From Gautieria morchelliformis (lineage: Eukaryota > Basidiomycota > Agaricomycetes > Gomphales > Gomphaceae), in the NCBI GenBank assembly GCA_015179125.1, contig WHVA01000472.1:24763-88762 (forward strand): DNA of 64,000 nucleotides, written 5' to 3'. The position numbers and the translations under genes were made by a program. Below are positions 20,236 through 30,965 of the stretch, one piece after another (position 1 is the first letter of the stretch; each line of letters opens with the position of its first letter). Below the pieces are notes generated by a model. It had not been told where the DNA came from. It did not search any database and was given only the letters and a program-made list of their open reading frames with translations.

Positions 20236-20758
20236 TTTGTAGGCAAACAGCCGGTGGGCGGACGAAGCTTCGTTTGTAGGACATGAGAGCAATTTGATCT
20301 TTACTTTAGAGTATGAATGAAAGGAAGGATTTGATTCTTCTATTAAAACATCGGATACTGGACGAGAACAAAGATAAACTTGCGGTGAAACATTGAGGAT
20401 GACACTCGGCATGCATTGAGCTCGGGCGGAGTCAGCTTGCCGTTCCAACATCTACATCAAAGCCTAGTAGTTGTGCCACAGGCTGTACCTGGTAATACAC
20501 CCTCTACCTAAATCGAAATGTCCCTGAAGGCTCTCTGTGAGTCTTCCTTATCCAGAACGGGTCAGGTATCTATTCGAGCTCTAGTGCAAATTGGGAAACA
20601 TCATTGTAGTATGTTAAGCTATATGCACGAAGCGCATTATCCGAGCGTAAGATGAAAAGAGCACAAAGAGGAGGGAAGGAAAAGAAAAGGTTATCGACAT
20701 GTCGTCTAAGCACACCGAATCCTGGAGCAATGAGCACGTTCTCGTCTTCTGAAGTCGC

Positions 20759-22446
<1,688 letters not shown>

Positions 22447-22868
22447 TTTCGTTGATTGTTAACGTTGGTGAAGCGTGTTCGTGAATCTAAGTAAGGATAA
22501 AAGTGACCGCTACTACTGTATACGTGAAGTAGTTCAGATGAAGGCAGTGAGTTGTGCGTTGCAGCGAATGGTTACTGACCTTTTGGATGGGGCAAAGGGT
22601 GGCTCCTCAAATTTGATAATTTGATTCTCAGCCCCATGGCTAAAAACAGCCGCTTAATTGCAGCGCCGCTACAAAAGCGGGCAGCAGCAAGCGAGACGAT
22701 CAGACCTACCCCATACCACTTGCCGCCTATAATCACTCTTAGCCTCTACAAGTCGTCAAATTCGATACCAGCGCAGGTATATATCCCTACCGCCCGCTGC
22801 ACTCGCCTTTTGCGATTTCAATTTGTACATCATCCGGTGCAGTGCCTTTTGAAGTAAGGGGCCACAGT
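22447..22868. promoter_or_regulatory. Divergent promoter region, actin / Sec14-like
   Basis: 422 bp separate the two start codons. A GTATATATCC element near 22775 lies about 95 bp before the Sec14 start. No ORF with coding character is present. The two genes may share control elements, but nothing in the sequence proves it. Confidence 0.5.
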
Positions 22869-23935
22869 ATGCCACCAAACCCACCACCCCCAACGCACGA
22901 CCCCTCTAAACCGCTTCCAGGACGACTTGGAAATCTTACTGTTATTCAACAACACACGCTAGACAAGTTCAAGAAGGAACTGCAAGAGGAGGGTGCGTAG
23001 ATGCATTTCCTATTGATTCGGAGAAGCGCTCAAGACCAGATGCAGGGTATTTTGTCCCGGAGCGTCATGATGATGCAACATTGTTACGATTCTTGCGGGC
23101 TCGGAAGTTTGACTTGGTGAAAGCGAAGCAAATGATCATCGCTGCGGAGGAGTGGAGGAAGTCTTTCGGCGTAGACGACATTGTCCAGTATGTCGTCGGA
23201 CATTGTGCCTGGTGGATATTTTGTTAAATGACATGGGCGCAGAAACTTTGATTTCAAGGAGCAGACGGAGGTAGACAGATATTATCCGCAGTATTATCAC
23301 AAAACTGATAAGGTGAGCTTGCGCGATCCACCTGTCCCCTTCTTTGTTTGTTAAAGTGTATCCCGTAGGACGGTCGACCCTTATATATCGAACGCCTAGG
23401 AAAACTCGATATTAGAGCGCTCTACAACATAACGACACCAGAGCGACAACTGCAGCATCTTGTTTTTGAATATGAAAAGTCTTTTACACATCGATTCCCG
23501 GCGTGCTCTATCGAGGTCGGCCACCACGTCGAAACCTCATGCACCATCATGGATCTGCACAATGTGGGAATCGGGCAGTTCTACAGAGTCAAAGACTACG
23601 TGATGCAAGCGGCCGGGATTGGACAAGATCGCTACCCCGAGTCTATGGGTAAATTTTACATCATCAATGCACCCTATCTTTTCTCTACTGTTTGGTCCTT
23701 CATCAAGGGATGGCTTGATGAAGTGACTGTGTCCAAGATCCATATTCTAGGGAAGGACTACAAGAATCACCTGTTGGAGCAGATTCCGGCCGAGAATTTG
23801 CCAAAAGACTTGGGTGGGACATGTGAGTGTGCAGGGGGATGTTCGCTGTCGGACGCGGGGCCGTGGAACAAACACGGAGGGGAGGTGGCGAAGATTGGGA
23901 ATGGAGTTGCGACTGAGACAACGTGCATGACCTGA
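22869..23935 (+). CDS. SEC14: Sec14-type phosphatidylinositol/phosphatidylcholine transfer protein
   Basis: Sec14 proteins move and present phosphatidylinositol and phosphatidylcholine and so support Golgi secretion. Four exons give 302 residues: 22869-22992, 23040-23187, 23243-23312 and 23369-23935, with introns of 47, 55 and 56 nt. The N-terminal CRAL-TRIO part shows [16 protein letters not shown]. The lipid-binding domain shows [41 protein letters not shown] and the C-terminal [14 protein letters not shown]. All phases agree. Reading straight through the first intron would hit a stop. The gene converges with MDH, 230 bp between stops. Family assignment is firm; which Sec14 paralogue it is cannot be told. 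Confidence 0.93.
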
Positions 23936-24164
23936 TGGACGGGTGATTATTCACGTTTAGCTCCTCTTTACATTTGTGTTTAATCCATTGCATCGCAATT
24001 ACATCCTGCAGCTTTACGTTTACTCTGGACGTAGAAACACAGTGATTGCTGCGTCTTGGGTGGCATCATACGTATTTAATGTTTGATCTGTAATTTGGTT
24101 CCCCCAAAAACACTGTTTATCATATATATACAGTACACGCAAAGCCATGCCAACTGTTTTTGCA

Positions 24165-25473
24165 TTAGGCACCCTGGACAAACTGCTTGCCCTTCTCAAT
24201 GTTCTTCTTGAGCTCGGGGAGTGCTTCCTTGATGAGCGCCTCCTCTTCAGGCGAAAGCGTACCAAGAGGGTGAATCTTCTCAACCCCTTCTAACTGTAAT
24301 AGAGTTATCCGATCAATCACATCACATGAACGCGCGAGTCAATGAACAAGACGTACGCCAAGTTCCACATTACTTGAGAAAAAGTCGACACCTTCGGCTT
24401 CATAGAGAGGGTTACGTACGAATGTTGGCGTGACGATGCCCTTCTCGCCTTTGAGCGCCCGCAGGAGCAGGTGAGTGAACTTGGAAGCAGCATAAGCCAT
24501 GCTGAGAGTCGCACTCCCGGCGCCGTCCTTCGCCTTCACCACTTCATCGCCTCCATACTGGATCCTGTGCACGAGTGCCTTCCACTGCTCGCTGCCCAGC
24601 GCTACGGCGCTGGCGACGTTAGTCTGTGAGATAAGGGGCACGATGGTTACGCCGGAGTGACCGCCCACGACCGTAACGGATGTCTGCTGCGGGTCAGTGC
24701 CGGCGATGCCCGCGAGGAATCGGGAGGCGCGGACGACGTCGAGAGTAGTGATACCGAAGAGCCTACGTGGGTTGAACGTGCCAGCTTTCTCGAGTACTGA
24801 GGCAACAATAGGGACAGTAGAGTTGACGGGGTTCGAGATGACGAGGATATGTGCAGCAGGGGAGACGCGGGAGATAGAGGAAGCAAGGTCGCGAACGATG
24901 CTTGCGTTGGTCTAGGTGGTTGTTATTAGGCGTGAGGAGGTGCGCAAGATGACACCTACATTAAATAAATCATCCCGGGTCATCTATATTGGGTCAGATG
25001 GCACTAGCAAAAAAAAGTAAAGCTTACTCCAGGCTGCGAGACAGACCAGTCAGTAATGAAAACAAAGCACGTGTCAAAGAATTTGTTGGAACACGCTCAC
25101 CTTCCTGGGTACACCAGCGGGTATAACCGCAACCTCAATGCCCTGCAAGGCCTCTTCTAGCTGATCCGACGTGTATCCTTTTACCTACAGCAGATGCACG
25201 CCAACGTCAGCACCGCCCATGGACAGCATACTCCCCACGCACCTCACTCTTAGTATCAACATGGCCCACATCAGCAGCGACACCCGGCGCGCCTCGAATA
25301 TCATACAGACTCAAACTGGACACGAGTGGGTCGGCCTTTAGAAGGAGGGACAGAGGCTGGCCGATTCCTCCACCCGCACCGAGAACGGCGACCTTGGTCA
25401 ACCGAGCTGGCGACGTGGAAAAGGTGCGTGATGAGGCACGGGCTGAGTTGAGAGCTGCTCGAGCAAGCATCAT
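24165..25473 (-). CDS. MDH1: Mitochondrial malate dehydrogenase
   Basis: It oxidises malate to oxaloacetate with NAD+ in the TCA cycle. Six exons (- strand) give 342 residues: 25473-25243, 25184-25101, 25033-25028, 24983-24960, 24911-24357 and 24293-24165. The N-terminus [20 protein letters not shown] is a typical mitochondrial presequence (basic, Ser-rich). The mature part starts [16 protein letters not shown] (NAD site). [18 protein letters not shown] is the substrate-loop signature with the catalytic-site arginines. [12 protein letters not shown] carries the catalytic His region. Exon 3 is a 6-nt microexon coding Pro-Gly of that signature, and exon 4 is just 24 nt. All phases close. The frame is intact. 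Confidence 0.95.
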
Positions 25474-25614
25474 GGTCTAACAATGGTATAGAGGTGGTAG
25501 TTTGAAAGATGGGGTGGCCGCCACGGGACTTTTTAGACGAGCGGAAGTCCGACCGAAATTTATCGCTTGCAAAGCGATAGGGACTTGTAATTCGCCGAGC
25601 ACGTTGGCAAATAC

Positions 25615-25708
25615 GGTAACGTGGCCGAGTTGGTCTAAGGCGCTAGTTTCAGGTAGCTCTTGCTTACTAGTCTCTTCGGGGGCGTGAGTTCGAATCTCAC
25701 CGTTGCCA
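25615..25708 (+). tRNA. tRNA-Leu (anticodon CAG) with short intron
   Basis: Acceptor GGTAACG (25615-25621) pairs with CGTTGCC (25701-25707, one G-T pair), then discriminator A. A-box TGGCCGAGTTGG and B-box AGTTCGAATCT are present. The anticodon stem is CTAGT/ACTAG, with anticodon CAG at 25650-25652 followed by an extra 11 nt after position 37, the usual place for a tRNA intron. A long variable arm (CTC-TTCG-GGG) marks a class II tRNA, as expected for leucine. A TTTT terminator follows at about 25713. Confidence 0.92.
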
Positions 25709-25773
25709 ATTATTTTGCTCGTGAAGGACAGCATCAACTGTACATAACTAAGAAAACGATCTATGGCATCCGC

Positions 25774-27054
25774 TTAAACCTGTGCGCTCGTCACGGCATT
25801 CCTGCGGCGTTCAGCTTCTTCACGGAATTTGACACTCACCCTGATGTCTACTTTTGTGACTGCACGAACTCGCTGCGTCTCTGCCTGCAACTCTACGGCC
25901 TCAACCAAGAGATCCGCCGCGAGGGACAAATTTTCTTCATTACGACGTTGTACTGCAGCATGGGTCGCGTTGAAGTCTTCTCGCTCTTGGTCCAGCAGCG
26001 AGGCCAATGCAGTGTTTTCAGCCTCGATTTGAGTCACGGGGATGTATTTAGTAACAGCGGCATAGAGCTGGGTTGTCATCAACGGCGAGAATACGGTAGA
26101 TGGGGCGGGAGTGGTGTCGGTCTGACGTGTCGTGGAGGTTTCACCATTGGCCTGGGCACGTAGGATCGGGAGAGAGAGGGGATCACCACAATAAGCTCGA
26201 AAGTCAATGTCCTCCTCGCGGGTGGAATTAGGCTGAGAAGTTGGCTCAGTCCCTCCGAGGCTGGTGGCTGCGAGCTCTTGTGACATAGCTTCCATAGTAT
26301 CCGTACCCTCACATGGTCCATGGATATTATCACACCAAGACCCACAGCGCTCACCAGCCACAGACGACGTTCCAAGGAAAAGCCTGACATTGCCCAAGAT
26401 ATTCTTCATACGCACGCACTCGCCCAAAAGCCCATTCAACACATCATTTTCCTTCTGAATCATAGCATTGGATGTAACGAGTCGATGCACAGCCTCAGAT
26501 TTAGCACTTTCGGCGTTGGTTGTCGCGGCGATCGCCACTCGTATCCTATGTAGCACAGGCTCAAAGTCTTGGTTCCATAACTCATTCTTGTAATTTTCTT
26601 TCGTGAGGCTATATTGTGACTGCAGCCCTGCAGCTTTGAAGGTCCTGTTCCAGTGCGGTGCACCAAGCGTCTTCCCGGCATCATGATTAGATTCCGAGTC
26701 TGAGAGTCGCAAAGCATGCAGAGCCATCAGGCATTCCAACTCAAGCTGTTCGAGACGAGTTCCGCACACGGAGGGTTTTTTTCCGACCATCAACGCTGCT
26801 TTTGAAGTCAAGAGAGCCGAAATGACAAGATGAGAGGCCGCCGAGGAATTTCTGTATCGACTGGGGTCGACCGAAGATTTGATAAGGACCGTCTTTCCTG
26901 GGAGAGATCTGTAGCACTGACGCTCGACGGTCAGAAGACATAAAGACTTGGTGCTCGTACCACTGTCCGTGCTGCCGTCACAATGCTCGAGGTGAGGCTG
27001 GATCACTGAGGTGATGGTTGCAATCAAACCAGTCAACAAGTGACAAGGTGACAC
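25774..27054 (-). CDS. Unrecognised 426-residue protein with predicted coiled coil
   Basis: A single open frame of 426 codons. I do not recognise the family. The C-terminal third is rich in Glu, Ala, Arg and Leu (for example IEAENTALASLLDQERED, VEAVELQAETQRVRAV) and should form a coiled coil. A middle segment (SEAVHRLVTSNAMIQKENDV) looks similar. The centre is Ser/Thr/Gly-rich and probably unstructured. No signal peptide, membrane segment or zinc motif is evident. The length and its place between tRNA-Leu and TSR2 suggest a real gene, but the start is uncertain and unrecognised introns are possible. Confidence 0.6.
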   Translation of the reverse strand: MSPCHLLTGLIATITSVIQPHLEHCDGSTDSGTSTKSLCLLTVERQCYRSLPGKTVLIKSSVDPSRYRNSSAASHLVISALLTSKAALMVGKKPSVCGTRLEQLELECLMALHALRLSDSESNHDAGKTLGAPHWNRTFKAAGLQSQYSLTKENYKNELWNQDFEPVLHRIRVAIAATTNAESAKSEAVHRLVTSNAMIQKENDVLNGLLGECVRMKNILGNVRLFLGTSSVAGERCGSWCDNIHGPCEGTDTMEAMSQELAATSLGGTEPTSQPNSTREEDIDFRAYCGDPLSLPILRAQANGETSTTRQTDTTPAPSTVFSPLMTTQLYAAVTKYIPVTQIEAENTALASLLDQEREDFNATHAAVQRRNEENLSLAADLLVEAVELQAETQRVRAVTKVDIRVSVKFREEAERRRNAVTSAQV

Positions 27055-27318
27055 GCTTTCTACTGATCACCCACAACTACAGTTGTTATAACGGATCGAT
27101 GCATATTGGCTGTATAAAGCCATTATTACAGTAAATGAGTTGTCTTTTTATCCTCAAACCTAAATGCGTCGTCGATTCGCATGCTGGGATACCACAGCCA
27201 ATTATAATAAGTTGCTCATACTTTTTGAGAGGGGTACATGCCATTGGAAATAGTGTATTCCCTACACTGATACAGTCAAATCTGGTCACTAAAACAACGC
27301 CTAACTCACTGTGCGATG

Positions 27319-27897
27319 CTAACGGTGACCTTTTCCCCGACGTGTCACCACTGTGAAGCCGTCCTCGTCAACTTGTGGTACTTCCGAGTCTCGCGCCCTG
27401 TCTGACAATTGTGGTGCCTCCTCGCTGTCACTCTCCTCGTCTTCATCCTCCCACTGACATTCTTCATCGCTAGCATCCTTCTCATCCACGATCAGCTTCT
27501 TTCCCCTCGACTGTTCCAGACAAGCTTCTAGCCGCGCAACGCCATCAGTCTTCCCCTCATGCATGATCTCCTGCCAAAGCTTGACAATTCCCGCCGCGAC
27601 TGGCTGGGCAGTGCCATCCTCCAGTACGACATCGAATTCGTCTGTCAGTACTTGAAGTAGCATCTCCTCTATGTATATGGCATCGGGAACGGGGTCATTA
27701 TTGCTGGAAGATTCTTCGAAAGCATCCACGATAGCAGATGCGAGCCATGTTCGTTTTTGGGGAGATTCAGGTCCACCCCAGCTCCCTTCGACAGCGAGGC
27801 GAAGAGCTGGCCAGAGCGATAACGTCGCGACAGTCCCACGAGCGAATAACACCAGCGCAGGTGAAGCTGCAGGTGGTGTAGAAGCTGAAGTGGCCAT
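27319..27897 (-). CDS. TSR2: Pre-rRNA-processing protein TSR2
   Basis: TSR2 is the escort chaperone of ribosomal protein eS26 and is needed for 20S pre-rRNA maturation. I used the ATG at 27897 (MATSASTPPAASP), giving 192 residues. The longer upstream frame would run into the GRC3 gene. The conserved WGG block is visible as LRLAVEGSWGGPESPQKRTWL, and the C-terminus has the acidic tract and EDGFTVVTRRGKGHR ending typical of the family. No intron is needed. Its start codon lies 42 bp from that of GRC3 on the other strand. Confidence 0.93.
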   Translation of the reverse strand: MATSASTPPAASPALVLFARGTVATLSLWPALRLAVEGSWGGPESPQKRTWLASAIVDAFEESSSNNDPVPDAIYIEEMLLQVLTDEFDVVLEDGTAQPVAAGIVKLWQEIMHEGKTDGVARLEACLEQSRGKKLIVDEKDASDEECQWEDEDEESDSEEAPQLSDRARDSEVPQVDEDGFTVVTRRGKGHR

Positions 27898-27939
27898 GCT
27901 GCAAAAAGCGGAGTTCGAAATGTAACACGACCCATCATA
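27898..27939. promoter_or_regulatory. 42-bp divergent interval between TSR2 and GRC3 start codons
   Basis: Only 42 bp separate the ATG of TSR2 (27897, - strand) from the ATG of GRC3 (27940, + strand). The interval has no obvious TATA box. Either the two 5' UTRs overlap, or each promoter reaches into the coding region of the other gene. Confidence 0.6.
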
Positions 27940-30545
27940 ATGCTGAGCGCCATTGCGGCGAGGAAAGCTGCACAAGCTGCTAAACAAGAACAATTCAGGC
28001 CACACAACGATGCGAACGACGCCTCCGAAATGGCCCAGGCCCCAGTCTTATCAGGGTCCGGGTCTGCTACTCCGCAGAAAAGGAAAGCAAAGGGCGGGGA
28101 TGTGCCTCGAAAAATCTCTCTAAAACGGGCGAAAAAGCTGACTACTGCTGATATTGGGCGTACAAGATACTTTGATGTCGAACAGCCCATAGAATATTTC
28201 AACGATGATGACTTACGACCTAATTCCAGAGGCTCACCCAGTCCATCTATCCAAAATTCTACTCCAGAGCATGGTTTGGCCAGTGGCTTCGTGACTGAGG
28301 ACCATGGCACAAATAGAGGATACTCTCCTAGCAGACCAGTTTTCGACTCTTCGGACGAAGACGAGGAGGAATTAGGGCATGAAAGCCATCCAAATCCTCC
28401 AGGAAATACTCTAGAAACAAGCTCCAGTACATCTCTAAAAGTGTCACGTCAGTTATTTGTCCCAAGACTGGATTTAAACTGCTTTCGGATCACCAGTGGT
28501 GAAATTGAAATCCTGGACATCTCACTAGATGTTGATGATTTGACCGGCACCCTCATCCTTTTCCCCCCAGGACATTCGCTTACATTCGTTGGTGCCGCCT
28601 ACATCACCCTTCTTCAAGGATCTATCGAGATGCTGGGTACCCCGCTCCAACCGTCACTCCAGTCCCATCGTGTATTTTCTCCACGATGCAGTCCGCTGGT
28701 GACCCTAGAAACTCCTGATATCTCCAACGTCGAGAGACACTCTGATGGCTCAGACGGCTCAAAAGAGACACTCCTTCCACATCGAATACGGAATGCTGTC
28801 AGTGCTTCAGACAGTGTCGTGGTGATAAACCCCCTCATATCCGGTGTTGAAGGCTTGGGAAAGGTTTGTCGAATTTTTGACGGGGTTTTTGACGTTGGCT
28901 TCGATGTACGCGAGAAAGATGCTGAGGATGCAATCGGTGTAGAGGGTTTTCATCCCGTGCGTTCTATAAACAACATCAACATTGACATTACTCATTTCTG
29001 TTGATGTGCTGGAAAAAGATAAGCCCTCACTTTCGTAACCACCCGCAGCTGCAGCCATTCTTGATGCCAGAATCCTGGGATGAATCCCTGGACTCTGCTG
29101 TCCCGTCACTCTCCTCATCAGACGAGGTTACACCACTCGCGTCGAGCCGTTCATTCGTGGCCCTTATAAGAGGCCCTAAAAAATGCGGTAAAAGCACCTT
29201 TGCACGTACACTGCTGAATCGATTGACCACAAGGTATTATTATTATTTCTCAATCGTCGTATTATTTGTACATTAGAGCATTCTTTTCTGTGGATGTTTA
29301 CCTGCCTTCTAACATTCTGAAATTAGATATCGGCGTGTCGCGTTTCTAGAATGCGACCTAGGTCAATCAGAATTTACTCCTGGAGGAATGGTTGCCCTAA
29401 ATATAGTCTCAAAGCCTGTCTTTGGTATGCTCTTACTGCTCTTTAAATTTGTCCCTGTGTGTCGGTAATCATTTGCCACCATGTGCTCGTTTGTTGCAGG
29501 CCCCCCATTCACACATCCGATCATGCCATACCGTGCGCACTATGTTGGACATTCGACACCCCGCTCAAGCCCCTCGCATTATTTAGCTTGTATACAAGCA
29601 CTTATCCAGACCTACAGGATGGATGTGAAATATGCCTACCAGGCAGATGACATCTCCGATGAAGAGGGGCTGCAAGAGACATCGCCAAAAATGACCGATA
29701 ATAGGCTGGAATCCTTCGTTCCCCTTGTAGTGAACACCCAAGGCTGGCTTAAGGGCCTTGGGGGCGATCTGCTGCGAAAAATCGAGGAAATTGTCGATGC
29801 ATCGGATATCTTTGATTTAGATACGAAGCCAGCAACTTTTCCTCAGAGAAACCAACATACCCACCCTTGTAACACGCGGTTACATGCCGTTCAACCGATT
29901 CTCTCGTCACCATTAGCAGCGTATTACACACCGGCTGACCATCGGTCGCTCTCAATTCTCTCATACTTCCATTCACACTTTTCTACTAGGGGGAGGGAGG
30001 TTAGATCCTGGTCGACCGAACTTCCGCTGTGCGCCCATCAGCCATGGGAGGTGGACTGTAAAGAAGCTATCCAGCGCTTCGTCCTCGTAGGCGCAGGACT
30101 TGAGGACGTTATTCCGGAAGAGCTGGCTCACGCCATTAATTGTGGCCTCGTGGCGTTAGTTTGCGACGAGGATACTACATTGGATTCGTCAGTCACTGAG
30201 AATGATTCATGCCTATATACACAAGGGGCACCTGTTTCCTCGCCGAACACTTCTCGCTGCCTGGGGCTCGCTCTCGTCAGAGGTGTCGACGCCACGATGG
30301 ACATACTCCACCTCCTCACCCCCGTCTCACCCACCCTGTTTCATAAGTGCCATGTCCTTGTCATGGGCGAGCTTGAACTTCCCGCATGGGGTATGCTTGA
30401 CTTTAGGCAGGGTCAAAACGAAGGCGTCGCAGGCATCAAGTGGGGGAAGGTACCATACCTTCAGATGGGTGGCCGCGAATCGGCTGCCATTGGTGGGACG
30501 AGGAGACGAGTGAGGAAGAATTTGATGAGGAGGAGTCAGATTTAA
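27940..30545 (+). CDS. GRC3: Polynucleotide 5'-hydroxyl kinase GRC3
   Basis: Grc3/Nol9 phosphorylates the 5' end made by Las1 cleavage in ITS2 and so drives 25S/28S rRNA maturation in the nucleolus. Four exons give about 781 residues: 27940-28956, 29049-29233, 29327-29424 and 29500-30545. The start MLSAIAARKAAQAA and an N-terminal Lys-rich/acidic region precede the beta domain. The kinase P-loop is GPKKCGKST (about 29170). FLECDLGQSEFTPGG follows after the second intron, as in the Clp1/Grc3 family. All exon phases match. The first splice (CCC|GTGCGT ... CCGCAG|CTG) is the least certain. A 420-bp gap without a gene separates it from TCF25. Confidence 0.93.
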
Positions 30546-30965
30546 TGAGGTGGCAGATAGTGTTCCGCATCTTCGCCAGGAATGGAGAGCATATCGAGGT
30601 CTTTCTATAGCACAATCCTGTATTAATGGCAGTGGAACCCGACTCCGTATTGCAGATTGATTGACGAAGAACGTCCCATATACTGTAGCCAGAGAGATGT
30701 ACGTTTTGCATAGTCAGGTATTGTTATGCGCTTTCAAACAACACCAGCGCCATATATGAAGGTGGATCTGGTCTGATCTTCATCATCAAGGGGTCGACAC
30801 TGAAATGTGCAATATGGATTGCAGTAAAAACAGACTATAGGTATTAATCACAGTATTTGAAAGAAACTTGAACTTTGAACGGTACAGCGCTGTTGATTGA
30901 CACCGTAACAAATTTGGAAGCGCGTCTAAGCTTACGTATTGGGCCAGTGACGTTAGAATTGCCTC

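Noticed and set aside
22993-23039. A frameshift in the Sec14 gene
   Set aside because: A 47-nt GTGCGT...CCAG intron restores the frame and the conserved protein.
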